Source of the DNA: Allodiplogaster sudhausi
Lineage: Eukaryota; Nematoda; Chromadorea; Rhabditida; Diplogasteridae
Direction of reading: 5' to 3'
Length of the DNA: 64,000 nt
Assembly: GCA_945643635.1 (NCBI GenBank)
Contig: CALZFC010000251.1
Location: 2,653,001 to 2,717,000, forward strand
Part shown: in pieces, positions 48,901-59,207 of the stretch
How positions within the stretch are numbered: the first letter of the stretch is position 1
Layout: each line of letters opens with the position of its first letter
The notes under the pieces: model-generated
Database searches by the model: none
What the model was told of the DNA's origin: nothing
Seen by the model: only the letters and a program-made list of their open reading frames with translations
Made by a program: the position numbers and the translations under genes

Positions 48901-51900
48901 TATTTCGAAATTTATCCATCCAGGCGATTTGGCGGGAATTTGAAATGTGAAAAAAAATAATCGATAAATAGATCCACATGCCGGGTGGCCGCTTCCAAGA
49001 GAAATGCACCCGTGGCTGTACTGTGCTCTCCTTTGACGACATGCGAGACGCGACTTACGTCGTCCCGGCACCGACCGGCTCGTACAACATTGTATGTTTT
49101 TTTGGAAAGTGTTATGCGTCGCGGAACAAATGAGCTTGTTTATGGTTTTTTTTTCTTCCTGAAAAAACCCTAAGGTAAGAATTGCATAGGGCAGAACCAT
49201 TGGTTAAAACATTAAAAAAGCCCATTAAAGTTCCGCAACGGCGACGAAAGCATATACCGTCTGGGCACGCAGATCACGACGCAGTGCAAGCCCAGTTAGT
49301 GCCTGTTAAAAACCAAATCGAAGAAAGGATCGCATGAGAAAATTCTTAATAAAAAATATATAAAAAAGACGTTATTGCACAACTATTTCTGCGCAATAAA
49401 GCTTCCGAGCTTCACATTTTCTCAGACTTTATCCGTTCGAGCGAAGAAGACCGCAAGACCGAGCACGCCAACTACGAGTGTCTCCCGGAACAGGGCGGAT
49501 GGATGAACACGAGTTCGTGTCACACTTTTACTTATTCATTGAAAAGGGTGCTTCTGAATGAAAGTAAATTTTTTTTAGCCTTTTTCAAACATTTGACACA
49601 GAATATTAATTTCTATCTAATTTCTTTCAATGCGACAAAGAAAGTTATCAAGACTTATGTATTGATTTGTTTCGTCACCTTTCTCTTTCTCTAATAGGAA
49701 CAAGCGCTCGCGCCCAACAGCCTGGCCTGTGCATTCCTGCGTGCGAAAAGCCAATGGAGCAGTCCAAGGGCACGGCCATTGATGTCACCGCCACGAAGGC
49801 TCACGTCAAAGTCGGCAGCAAATTCTACGTCTTCCCTGGCGAAAAGGCAATCGTCTCCTGCGAGAAGGGTACTTTGGAGTGGAAGAAATATTAACTGTTC
49901 TTGAGATTTGAAAGGGAATGGTCTATGAAGTATTATATTAAACATCACAATCAGAGTCCAATGACCATTATGAGATCTTTTAAGCTCTACTCACTTTGAA
50001 TCCCTTTCTCTCATATATCATTTAGAATAATGCCATAGAAGGCTGAATCGTCAAATCACAGTTCGCTGACATACTTTCTAGCGTTTTAAATATTCAGGCT
50101 ACGGTCTTCCATCGACGGCGCCCAATTACCCGGGCAAGAAGCAGGAGCTTCTCTGCAAGGGCGGCCATCTCGCATGGTTCGACACCGTCACGGGCATCAG
50201 CCAGGTTTCCCTCAGATTCGGATTCAGATTCAAATTAATGGAATAATGCCGGACTAATTCAAGAGGTGTCTTGTCACATCACTTTAAACAAATCATTTTG
50301 TATATGTGCGTAATCGCTTGAATATTTATATCAAACATGTGGTTTCCACACTAATTGTGTATTTATTAATATGATGGCCCGCTAGAAAATTGATCTTCTT
50401 AGCATGCGTATCCTTGCCAGCATCCGATAACTGATATGATACAAAGGGTCTCAATCCCCTTGATCCCCTCCTTCCGTCCGTCAGTCCTTTTCCGATCTCT
50501 CCAGGCCGTGCCAATGACGTGTGCCAAGGCGGACGAGCCGGGATGTTCGGTCGTCGATGCCGTTTATTCGGAGGTTACTTTTTTTTTCTAAATTAGTAAT
50601 TTTATTCTTTTTTTATATTAATTACAACAAGAATCAAAATAATAAGGGGGCAATTAAGCTGCAATGTATTTATGTATTTACAAATTAAAAAAAACCGGCT
50701 GAAATTATTTTTCATAATTTTGCCTCTTTTTAAGGCAGGGAAGAAAATGAAATTTCTCCATTTAGAGAGCCAAAAAAACTTCCTCTCAAATTCCCGATTT
50801 TTTGCCTGACATATGGGCGAGGTAGTATGTCTTCTAGAGGGACGTGACTACAAAGGTATTTAGGAAAAATTTGCTGGATTAAGGTGGACTTTCGTGAGCT
50901 CCTTTAAAGGTGCAGCAAATCGGCATCTGCCACGTTGTGAACGGGCTCACTCCACTGAAATGTATCACTAACATCCGCTGCCTGCACGGCTTCGTTCCGA
51001 GGGTGCTCCCCACAGACGGCTCGCTCGACGCGACTGGTCTTCAGGTATGATTTGCCCAGTAGATTCGTACAAAAACAATGAACTAGACTCTTTATTTTCT
51101 GCGAAATAAATTAAATTCGTATAAAGATCAAAGTAAGCTTACAGTATATTAACTAGTGCGTACAAATATATGTTTGTACATAGGCCTCGCAGGGAATAAA
51201 TTTCGACTGTTTGGGAGAATTGGGTGGGCAAGGGGAAAGTAAAATATTTAGGCAATATGAAATTATGTTAACTAGGGATTGCTACAGGAAGTTTCAAAAA
51301 TCAATAATTTATATTTTTTGATAGGAACTTGAAGGAGGGCGAGGACCTTCAGAGAATATGCATATAAAAACGCTCCTTTCTGTCACTATGCGGTTTCATT
51401 TCTGCTCTGCTTCACAGTCGAACACCTTAAAATCTGACAAGAATCCGTGCCAAATACAGTACCAACAGATTAAAAAGAAACTATTTTCTTTCAGGCTATG
51501 GTGTGTGAGGGTGGGGACGTAGGCTGGAAATCAACGAGTACTGGTAAGAATTACTTATATTAAATTATATATTTAAAACAATTTCTATTTCTAAATAATA
51601 AGCCAGTTTCTCATAAATTTCCTTCTCTTCAAAGAGCTGCCTGTGGCTTAAAGCCGAGCAGTTAAGTTAAAGGTGCAACGAAATAAATTTCCTAGATAAG
51701 AGAATGTTGAATCCTTGTACTAAATTATTTGAGTTGAGGGAAAGGCAAGTTATTCCCATTGATTTGAAATATGTACATAATATGACGGTGCCAACTAAAA
51801 AACGGTCGTTTTTGCATTTTCGACTCGTTGTGCACACTTTTTTGGAATATTCCACACAAATATGCCAAATTTGTCAAAAAGTACACGTACTTTTTTGCAA

Positions 51901-54439
51901 ACTTGGCATATTCCTGTGGAATATTCCAAAAAAGTGTGCATAACGAGTCGAAAATGCAAAAACGACCGTTTTTTTAGTTGGCACCGTCACATATGTACAT
52001 ATTTATGTATGCTGCCAGTTTTGTTTCGAAGTTATAGTTATGCGAGACACAGTAAGAAAAAAGTAACATGAAATAATAATAAGTACTATCAGTCAAAAAA
52101 ACAATTTGTGCACCGAAATAAGCTAGTGCGGCACACCTTTAAAGAATTAAAGGAACTAGAAGCTGAACTGTGATCTGTTTCAATTTTTCTGCCCAATAGG
52201 CAAAATGGAGCGAATTCAGGCTCCTCCAAGGGGAGAAAATGGAGAAACAAGAAGTTATATTTAAAGGCAAACCTGGAGTGCGTCCGATTACTTGCATGCC
52301 CGCCTGCCAGGCGATCTCTGAAATGGACAAGGCCGTGTACGTGGGGGGCGCGCCCTCGGGCGACAAGGTCGTCACCTACAATGGCCATACATTCGTGCGC
52401 GAAACAACTGTCGTCATCGTCAAGTGCAAGGTTTCAACGGCCGTGAAACAGGAATAGTTGCAGGGGCCGTGTAATAGGAATAGTTGCAGGGGCCGTGGCC
52501 GTGAAATAGGAAGTTTCTGGGGCCGTGAAATAGGTATAGTTGATGGGCCCATGAAATAGGAATAGGTTTAGGGGTCGTGAAATATGAATAATTAAAAAAT
52601 ATATACTATACAAATAGGCAAAGAGAATGTATGTATATGTTTTCTAAAATAATGATTGCGAAGGTAAACGCGGGGAAAAGACAAGAAAAGGGGTTATTCA
52701 TTTATTTACCGTGTACGGAATGAACATTTCGATGTTGCAGCACAAAATATATATAAAGGTTACGGTATCCTGACAAATTCAGCCCGGCTTCATCGCTCGG
52801 ACGGAGAGCGAGAGGAAGAAGACAACGACGACCTACGAATGCGTCGGTGGCGAGCACACGTGGACGAATAAAGACACGGCCGAAGTGGACTCGCTGCCCG
52901 GCGATTCATGCGTCGCGACCTGCGCACCCATTACTACACTTCCCAAGACAGTCGTCGCGGTTACGGTAAGTACGATGGTAGATCACACATCCATCAACTG
53001 TTTAAGTCTCCAAAGAGCATAAATTTACACATATGCATATTTATGAATAAGCTTACAAATAACCGTGAAAAAGGCGACTTAAAATTAAGGATATATGTAT
53101 ACTTGGATGATATTACAATTGGATTATGATCTTGAATTACTCAGAATGCATCCCTTTAAACTGCATCGCCTATTTTAGTCGAAAGTGCGCGAATTCAAAC
53201 AGGTGTTATCTGTGCTCCTTTAAGCGCCCGACCATCTTCGAGCTGGACGGCAAGCAACTCGTGGCTGAGGGCGACCGCTACAGATTCAAGTGCATCGCCG
53301 GCCACGCCTACAAGGCGGGCAGCGCCGAGGCAAAGGATGGCATGCAGAATCTCGCGTGCAAGGGAGGAGACGAGCAGTATGTCAATCAGAAGGTCAGTCG
53401 AGAAGAGCATGTCCAGATGGGATGACCAAAGTAGGGCCGAGACTTACTGCCAGAGCAAATGATCATTAATTGACTTGCTAATAATTTGTGCATTGACTTT
53501 CTTCCGATCAGATAGCATCAGTGTTCCATTAAGTAGTCCTGCTTTAATGAAATGTGCCAAATTAAAACCAGCGGGGCGTTCGCAATAATTTCATCTCTGT
53601 ATTGAGTAAAATTAGTAAAAAAAATATTAATTAAATAAATATTCCTTCACCAAAAATTACCTGTTAATATGTACCAGTTTAATAAGAGTTACTGTTAATC
53701 AGCTATATATTAATTGGCATTTTTGTGTTACCTATCTAAAAAAGAACTCATCAGACCGGCCTCGGAAAAGCGGTTGTGCTCGAGTGCGAGAGGGGCACGC
53801 CGCCAGGTTGCGCCAATGTCGAGACGAACATCCAGACTAGCCAGATTGTCGGTTGCATCTCAGAGAACGGATTGACATCTTCGGGATGCGTGATGACGCT
53901 GGAGTGCGCGGAGGGTAAGCGAGAGAAAGGATGGGAAATGAGGTGGAGGAAGTTGCGCTGAAATTATATCTGGATAAAACATGACTTTTTGGTACAAACC
54001 GGCATATATGTATGTACATATGTGCATGCATACATACATATACAAATGTATATGTATGTAGTATGTTTGAATAACACTTGCAAAGTTATCGAATAGCAAT
54101 GTTCCTGTGGCGATTTGCAACTTTTGAACTAATTTTGGCCATAACTTCGCAGACAGTATTTTCTTTGAATAGTATGAGTGAAAGAGAGAAGGAGATAGAA
54201 ATGTCTGTCTCTAGGATTTTTCTCGAAGTCGGAGAAGAAGCAGACTGTCAAGTGCCTCGACAACGGCACTTCGAGCACGTGGGTCAACAAGGATACGAAT
54301 TTGGTGAGTGGCTAAAGAAGTCGAACTTTTATTTACATTTCTGTGATAGCACACATCATTTTTCAGTTATTAATCTCCTTTGGAATTATTATTTTCCAAC
54401 TAATCACAATGCTTCTATCCCCAGGTCATCGGAAAGTAA
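45543..54439 (+). CDS. Large secreted cysteine-rich sushi-like modular protein, 3' end cut by tRNA array
   Basis: Exons: 45543-45582, 45812-45937, 46275-46360, 46547-46636, 46696-46819 (GC donor), 47268-47424, 47487-47608, 47818-47924, 48253-48391, 48741-48826, 48972-49091, 49231-49294, 49426-49512, 49698-49868, 50098-50204, 50505-50573, 50910-51044, 51495-51543, 52267-52430, 52783-52965, 53225-53392, 53755-53914, 54215-54303 and 54425-54439. All phases agree (about 885 residues). The protein starts with a signal peptide (MRLLLRLATLAALAATAAG). Modules repeat a C-x3-C pair (CLPGC, CEALC, CTRGC, CIPAC, CMPAC, CVATC), a mid-module cysteine (TQCKP, FRCAK, VSCEK, VKCK) and a Cys-Gly-Trp motif (CRNGRWKN, CTDHGTWKN, CLPEQGGWMN, CVGGEHTWTN). 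The last motif recalls complement-control (sushi) domains, but I cannot assign the family firmly. No membrane segment was seen. The final exon codes VIG and then runs into array spacer, which supplies AAG TAA, so the native C-terminus is lost or lies beyond the window. Confidence 0.8.
45945..46125 (+). repeat. GA microsatellite in intron 2
   Basis: GA-rich tract starting just after the donor at 45938. Confidence 0.9.
51783..51989. mobile_element. Foldback element in intron of secreted-protein gene
   Basis: Nearly perfect inverted repeat with arms of about 100 bp (TGACGGTGCCAACTA at one end and its inverse at the other). It contains GGAATATTCC and GCATTTTCGACTCGTT on both arms. It is non-coding and lies within the intron 51544-52266. 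Confidence 0.8.
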
Positions 54440-54508
54440 ATGATAATCTAGGAGTATGATTCTCGCTTCGGGTGCAAGAGGTCCCGGGTTCGAATCCCGG
54501 TTCGGCCC
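54437..54508 (+). pseudogene. tRNA-Pro, array copy 1, degenerate
   Basis: The acceptor 5' strand is replaced by TAAATGA, and the anticodon stem has GCAAG, which mispairs. Probably non-functional edge copy. Confidence 0.8.
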
Positions 54509-54571
54509 AGACTTTTGATTATGCCCTCAGGCACAATTGAGGAAAGTAAATTAGCAAGGTAACTCAATCGT

Positions 54572-54643
54572 GGCCGGATGGTCTAGGGGTATGATTCTCG
54601 CTTCGGGTGCGAGAGGTATCGGGTTCGAATCCCGGTTCGGCCC
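54572..54643 (+). tRNA. tRNA-Pro(CGG), array copy 2
   Basis: Variable/T region reads GGTATCGGG; the T stem keeps a T-G pair. Confidence 0.9.
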
Positions 54644-54706
54644 AGACTTTTGATTATGCCCTCAGGCACTATTGAGGAAAGTAAATTAGCAAGGTAACTC
54701 AATCGT

Positions 54707-54778
54707 GGCCGGATGGTCTAGGGGTATGATTCTCGCTTCGGGTGCGAGAGGTCCCGGGTTCGAATCCCGGTTCGGACC
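54707..54778 (+). tRNA. tRNA-Pro(CGG), array copy 3
   Basis: The 3' acceptor reads TTCGGAC, giving one mismatch with G2. Confidence 0.8.
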
Positions 54779-54841
54779 GGACTTTTGATTATGCCCTTAG
54801 GCACTGTAGAGGAAAGTAAATTAGCAGGGTAACGCAATCGT

Positions 54842-54913
54842 GGCCGGATGGTCTATAGGTATGATTCTCGCTTCGGGTGCGAGAGGTCCCGGGTTCGAAT
54901 CCCGGTTCGGCCC
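54842..54913 (+). tRNA. tRNA-Pro(CGG), array copy 4
   Basis: D loop GTCTATAGG. Confidence 0.92.
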
Positions 54914-54976
54914 AGACTTTTGATTATGCCCTCAGGCACTGTAGAGGAAAGTAAATTAGCAAGGTAACGCAATCGT

Positions 54977-55048
54977 GGCCGGATGGTCTAGGGGTATGAT
55001 TCTCGCTTCGGGTGCGAGAGGTCCCGGGTTTGAATCCCGGTTCGGCCC
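54977..55048 (+). tRNA. tRNA-Pro(CGG), array copy 5
   Basis: T loop TTTGAAT, which alters the B box. Confidence 0.9.
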
Positions 55049-55111
55049 CGACTTTTGATTATGCCCTCAGGCACTATTGAGGAAAGTAAATTAGCAAGGT
55101 AACTCAATCGT

Positions 55112-55183
55112 GGCCGGATGGTCTAGGGGCATGATTCTCGCTTCGGGTGCGAGAGGTCCCGGGTTCGAATCCCGGTTCGGCCC
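55112..55183 (+). tRNA. tRNA-Pro(CGG), array copy 6
   Basis: D loop AGGGGCATG. Confidence 0.92.
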
Positions 55184-55246
55184 AGACTTTTGATTACGCC
55201 CTCAGGCACTGTAGAGGAAAGTAAATTAGCAAGGTAGCGCAATCGT

Positions 55247-55318
55247 GGCCGGATGGTCTATAGGTATGATTCTCGCTTCGGGTGCGAGAGGTCCCGCGTT
55301 CGAATCCCGGTTCGGCCC
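55247..55318 (+). tRNA. tRNA-Pro(CGG), array copy 7
   Basis: D loop GTCTATAGG; T stem CCGCG has a mismatch. Confidence 0.8.
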
Positions 55319-55381
55319 AGACTTTTGATTATGCCCTCAGGCACTGTAGAGGAAAGTAAATTAGCAAGGTAACGCAATCGT

Positions 55382-55453
55382 GGCCGGATGGTCTAGGGGT
55401 ATGATTCTCGCTTCGGGTGCGAGAGGTCCCGGGTTCGAATCCCGGTTCGGCCC
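55382..55453 (+). tRNA. tRNA-Pro(CGG), array copy 8
   Basis: Consensus; ATTG-class spacer follows. Confidence 0.95.
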
Positions 55454-55516
55454 CGACTTTTGATTATGCCCTCAGGCACTATTGAGGAAAGTAAATTAGC
55501 AAGGTAACTCAATCGT

Positions 55517-55588
55517 GGCCCGATGGTCTAGTGGTATGATTCTCGCTTCGGGTGCGAGAGGTCCCGGGTTCGAATCCCTGTTCGGCCC
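55517..55588 (+). tRNA. tRNA-Pro(CGG), array copy 9
   Basis: Acceptor GGCCCGA, D loop GTCTAGTGG and T stem CCCTG; mismatches in two stems, so possibly a pseudogene. Confidence 0.7.
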
Positions 55589-55651
55589 AGACTTTTGATT
55601 ATGCCCTCAGGCACAATTGAGGAAAGTAAATTAGCAAGGTAACTCAATCGT

Positions 55652-55723
55652 GGCCGGATGGTCTAGGGGTATGATTCTCGCTTCGGGTGCGAGAGGTGCC
55701 GGGTTCGAATCCCGGTTCGGCCC
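55652..55723 (+). tRNA. tRNA-Pro(CGG), array copy 10
   Basis: Variable loop GGTG; all stems intact. Confidence 0.93.
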
Positions 55724-55786
55724 AGACTTTTGATTATGCCCTTAGGCACTGTAGAGGAAAGTAAATTAGCAGGGTAACGCAATCGT

Positions 55787-55858
55787 GGCCGGATGGTATA
55801 GGGGTATGATTCTCGCTTCGGGTGCGAGAGGTCCCGGGTTCGAATCCCGGTTCGGCCC
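55787..55858 (+). tRNA. tRNA-Pro(CGG), array copy 11
   Basis: D arm GGTATAGGGG. Confidence 0.9.
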
Positions 55859-55924
55859 AGACTTTTGATTACGCCGCCATCAGGCACTGTAGAGGAAAGT
55901 AAATTAGCAAGGTAACGCAATCGT

Positions 55925-55996
55925 GGCCGGATGGTCTAGGGGTATGATTCTCGCTTCGGGTGCGAGAGGTCCCGGGTTCGAATCCCGGTTCGGCCC
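55925..55996 (+). tRNA. tRNA-Pro(CGG), array copy 12
   Basis: Consensus; ACGCCGCCCTC spacer follows. Confidence 0.95.
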
Positions 55997-56062
55997 AGAC
56001 TTTTGATTACGCCGCCCTCAGGCACTGTAGAGGAAAGTAAATTAGCAAGGTAACGCAATCGT

Positions 56063-56134
56063 GGCCGGATGGTCTAGGGGTATGATTCTCGCTTCGGGTG
56101 CGAGAGGTCCCGGGTTCGAATCCCGGTTCGGCCC
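56063..56134 (+). tRNA. tRNA-Pro(CGG), array copy 13
   Basis: Consensus; ATGCCCTTAGG spacer follows. Confidence 0.95.
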
Positions 56135-56197
56135 AGACTTTTGATTATGCCCTTAGGCACTGTAGAGGAAAGTAAATTAGCAGGGTAACGCAATCGT

Positions 56198-56269
56198 GGC
56201 CGGATGGTCTAGGGGTATGATTCTCGCTTCGGGTGCGAGAGGTCCCGGGTTCGAATCCCGGTTCGGCCC
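56198..56269 (+). tRNA. tRNA-Pro(CGG), array copy 14
   Basis: Consensus; the spacer has a private GTATAGG variant. Confidence 0.95.
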
Positions 56270-56332
56270 AGACTTTTGATTATGCCCTCAGGCACTGTAT
56301 AGGAAAGTAAATTAGCAAGGTAACGCAATCGT

Positions 56333-56404
56333 GGCCGGATGGTCTAGGGGTATGATTCTCGCTTCGGGTGCGAGAGGTCCCGGGTTCGAATCCCGGTTCG
56401 GCCC
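56333..56404 (+). tRNA. tRNA-Pro(CGG), array copy 15
   Basis: Consensus; ATTG-class spacer follows. Confidence 0.95.
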
Positions 56405-56467
56405 CGACTTTTGATTATGCCCTCAGGCACTATTGAGGAAAGTAAATTAGCAAGGTAACCCAATCGT

Positions 56468-56539
56468 GGCCGGATTGTCTAGGGATATGATTCTCGCTTC
56501 GGGTGCGAGAGTTCCCGGGTTCGAATCCCGGTTCGGCCC
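56468..56539 (+). tRNA. tRNA-Pro(CGG), array copy 16
   Basis: D arm TTGTCTAGGGA; variable loop AGTTCC. Confidence 0.88.
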
Positions 56540-56602
56540 AGACTTTTGATTACGCCCTCAGGCACTGTAGAGGAAAGTAAATTAGCAAGGTAACGCAATC
56601 GT

Positions 56603-56674
56603 GGCCGGATGGTCTACTGGTATGATTCTCGCTTCGGGTGCGAGAGGTCCCGGGTTCGAATCCCGGTTCGGCCC
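56603..56674 (+). tRNA. tRNA-Pro(CGG), array copy 17
   Basis: D loop GTCTACTGG. Confidence 0.92.
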
Positions 56675-56762
56675 AGACTTTTGATTATGCCCTCAGGCAC
56701 TGTAGAGGAAAGTTAATTAGCAGGGTAACGTAATTGTGGACGGATGGTCGTAACGTAATTGT

Positions 56763-56834
56763 GGACGGATGGTCTAGGGGTATGATTCTCGCTTCGGGTG
56801 CGAGAGGTGCCGGGTTCGAATCCCGGTTCGGCCC
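56763..56834 (+). tRNA. tRNA-Pro(CGG), array copy 18
   Basis: Acceptor GGACGGA (A3-G70 mismatch), variable loop GGTG. A partial duplicate of its 5' end (GTGGACGGATGGTC) precedes it at 56737. Confidence 0.82.
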
Positions 56835-56900
56835 AGACTTTTGATTACGCCGCCCTCAGGCACTGTAGAGGAAAGTAAATTAGCAAGGTAACGCAATCGT

Positions 56901-56972
56901 GGCCGGATGGTCTACTGGTATGATTCTCGCTTCGGGTGCGAGAGGTCCCGGGTTCGAATCCCGGTTCGGCCC
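56901..56972 (+). tRNA. tRNA-Pro(CGG), array copy 19
   Basis: D loop GTCTACTGG; first unit of a ten-unit block repeated from copy 29. Confidence 0.92.
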
Positions 56973-57035
56973 AGACTTTTGATTATGCCCTTAGGCACTG
57001 TAGAGGAAAGTAAATTAGCAGGGTAACGCAATCGT

Positions 57036-57107
57036 GGCCGGATGGTCTAGGGGTATGATTCTCGCTTCGGGTGCGAGAGGTCCCGGGTTCGAATCCCGGT
57101 TCGGCCC
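57036..57107 (+). tRNA. tRNA-Pro(CGG), array copy 20
   Basis: Consensus; rare GTGCCCTC spacer follows (also after copy 30). Confidence 0.95.
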
Positions 57108-57170
57108 AGACTTTTGATTGTGCCCTCAGGCACTGTAGAGGAAAGTAAATTAGCAAGGTAACGCAATCGT

Positions 57171-57242
57171 GGCCGGATGGTCTAGGGGTATGATTCTCGC
57201 TTCGGGTGCGAGAGGTCCCGGGTTCGAATCCCGGTTCGGCCC
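57171..57242 (+). tRNA. tRNA-Pro(CGG), array copy 21
   Basis: Consensus; ATTG spacer with TTAACA. Confidence 0.95.
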
Positions 57243-57305
57243 CGACTTTTGATTATGCCCTCAGGCACTATTGAGGAAAGTAAATTAACAAGGTAACCCA
57301 ATCGT

Positions 57306-57377
57306 GGCCGGATTGTCTAGGGATATGATTCTCGCTTCGGGTGCGAGAGGTCCCGGGTTCGAATCCCGGTTCGGCCC
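57306..57377 (+). tRNA. tRNA-Pro(CGG), array copy 22
   Basis: D arm TTGTCTAGGGA. Confidence 0.9.
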
Positions 57378-57440
57378 AGACTTTTGATTACGCCCTCAGG
57401 CACTGTAGAGGAAAGTAAATTAGCAAGGTAACGCAATCGT

Positions 57441-57512
57441 GGCCGGATGGTCTAATGGTATGATTCTCGCTTCGGGTGCGAGAGGTCCCGGGTTCGAATC
57501 CCGGTTCGGCCC
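57441..57512 (+). tRNA. tRNA-Pro(CGG), array copy 23
   Basis: D loop GTCTAATGG. Confidence 0.92.
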
Positions 57513-57575
57513 CGACTTTTGATTATGCCCTCAGGCACTATTGAGGAAAGTAAATTAGCAAGGTAACCCAATCGT

Positions 57576-57647
57576 GGCCGGATTGTCTAGGGATATGATT
57601 CTCGCTTCGGGTGCGAGAGTTCCCGGGTTCGAATCCCGGTTCGGCCC
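57576..57647 (+). tRNA. tRNA-Pro(CGG), array copy 24
   Basis: D arm TTGTCTAGGGA; variable loop AGTTCC, as in copy 16. Confidence 0.88.
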
Positions 57648-57710
57648 AGACTTTTGATTACGCCCTCAGGCACTGTAGAGGAAAGTAAATTAGCAAGGTA
57701 ACGCAATCGT

Positions 57711-57782
57711 GGCCGGATGGTCTACTGGTATGATTCTCGCTTCGGGTGCGAGAGGTCCCGGGTTCGAATCCCGGTTCGGCCC
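57711..57782 (+). tRNA. tRNA-Pro(CGG), array copy 25
   Basis: D loop GTCTACTGG. Confidence 0.92.
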
Positions 57783-57845
57783 AGACTTTTGATTATGCCC
57801 TCAGGCACTGTAGAGGAAAGTTAATTAGCAGGGTAACGTAATTGT

Positions 57846-57917
57846 GGACGGATGGTCTAGGGGTATGATTCTCGCTTCCGGTGCGAGAGGTGCCGGGTTC
57901 GAATCCCGGTTCGGCCC
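57846..57917 (+). tRNA. tRNA-Pro-like with CCG anticodon (Arg), array copy 26
   Basis: Loop TTCCGGT gives anticodon CCG at 57878-57880, which would read the arginine codon CGG. Acceptor GGACGGA (mismatch), variable loop GGTG. The body is otherwise tRNA-Pro. Confidence 0.85.
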
Positions 57918-57980
57918 AGACTTTTGATTATGCCCTTAGGCACTGTAGAGGAAAGTAAATTAGCAGGGTAACGCAATCGT

Positions 57981-58052
57981 GGCCGGATAGTATAGGGGTA
58001 TGATTCTCGCTTCGGGTGCGAGAGGTCCCGGGTTCGAATCCCGGTTCGGCCC
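57981..58052 (+). tRNA. tRNA-Pro(CGG), array copy 27
   Basis: D arm TAGTATAGGGG; A box changed. Confidence 0.85.
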
Positions 58053-58118
58053 AGACTTTTGATTACGCCGCCATCAGGCACTGTAGAGGAAAGTTAATTA
58101 GCAGGGTAACGTAATTGT

Positions 58119-58190
58119 GGACGGATGGTCTAGGGGTATGATTCTCGCTTCGGGTGCGAGAGGTGCCGGGTTCGAATCCCGGTTCGGCCC
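58119..58190 (+). tRNA. tRNA-Pro(CGG), array copy 28
   Basis: Acceptor GGACGGA, variable loop GGTG. Confidence 0.83.
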
Positions 58191-58256
58191 AGACTTTTGA
58201 TTACGCCGCCCTCAGGCACTGTAGAGGAAAGTAAATTAGCAAGGTAACGCAATCGT

Positions 58257-58328
58257 GGCCGGATGGTCTACTGGTATGATTCTCGCTTCGGGTGCGAGAG
58301 GTCCCGGGTTCGAATCCCGGTTCGGCCC
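58257..58328 (+). tRNA. tRNA-Pro(CGG), array copy 29
   Basis: D loop GTCTACTGG. Confidence 0.92.
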
Positions 58329-58391
58329 AGACTTTTGATTATGCCCTTATGCACTGTAGAGGAAAGTAAATTAGCAGGGTAACGCAATCGT

Positions 58392-58463
58392 GGCCGGATG
58401 GTCTAGGGGTATGATTCTCGCTTCGGGTGCGAGAGGTCCCGGGTTCGAATCCCGGTTCGGCCC
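58392..58463 (+). tRNA. tRNA-Pro(CGG), array copy 30
   Basis: Consensus; GTGCCCTC spacer, matching copy 20. Confidence 0.95.
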
Positions 58464-58526
58464 AGACTTTTGATTGTGCCCTCAGGCACTGTAGAGGAAA
58501 GTAAATTAGCAAGGTAACGCAATCGT

Positions 58527-58598
58527 GGCCGGATGGTCTAGGGGTATGATTCTCGCTTCGGGTGCGAGAGGTCCCGGGTTCGAATCCCGGTTCGGCCC
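58527..58598 (+). tRNA. tRNA-Pro(CGG), array copy 31
   Basis: Consensus; ATTG spacer with TTAACA, matching copy 21. Confidence 0.95.
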
Positions 58599-58661
58599 CG
58601 ACTTTTGATTATGCCCTCAGGCACTATTGAGGAAAGTAAATTAACAAGGTAACCCAATCGT

Positions 58662-58733
58662 GGCCGGATTGTCTAGGGATATGATTCTCGCTTCGGGTGC
58701 GAGAGGTCCCGGGTTCGAATCCCGGTTCGGCCC
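58662..58733 (+). tRNA. tRNA-Pro(CGG), array copy 32
   Basis: D arm TTGTCTAGGGA. Confidence 0.9.
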
Positions 58734-58796
58734 AGACTTTTGATTACGCCCTCAGGCACTGTAGAGGAAAGTAAATTAGCAAGGTAACGCAATCGT

Positions 58797-58868
58797 GGCC
58801 GGATGGTCTAATGGTATGATTCTCGCTTCGGGTGCGAGAGGTCCCGGGTTCGAATCCCGGTTCGGCCC
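58797..58868 (+). tRNA. tRNA-Pro(CGG), array copy 33
   Basis: D loop GTCTAATGG, matching copy 23. Confidence 0.92.
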
Positions 58869-58931
58869 AGACTTTTGATTATGCCCTCAGGCACTGTAGA
58901 GGAAAGTAAATTAGCAGGGTAACGCAATCGT

Positions 58932-59003
58932 GGCCGGATGGTATAGGGGTATGATTCTCGCTTCGGGTGCGAGAGGTCCCGGGTTCGAATCCCGGTTCGG
59001 CCC
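58932..59003 (+). tRNA. tRNA-Pro(CGG), array copy 34
   Basis: D arm GGTATAGGGG. Confidence 0.9.
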
Positions 59004-59069
59004 AGACTTTTGATTACGCCGCCATCAGGCACTGTAGAGGAAAGTAAATTAGCAAGGTAACGCAATCGT

Positions 59070-59141
59070 GGCCGGATGGTCTAGGGGTATGCTTCTCGCT
59101 TCGGGTGCGAGAGGTCCCGGGTTCGAATCCCGGTTCGGCCC
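59070..59141 (+). tRNA. tRNA-Pro(CGG), array copy 35
   Basis: TATGCTTCTCGC before the loop (A to C at the end of the D arm). Confidence 0.9.
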
Positions 59142-59207
59142 AGACTTTTGATTACGCCGCCATCAGGCACTGTAGAGGAAAGTTAATTAGCAGGGTAACG
59201 TAATTGT

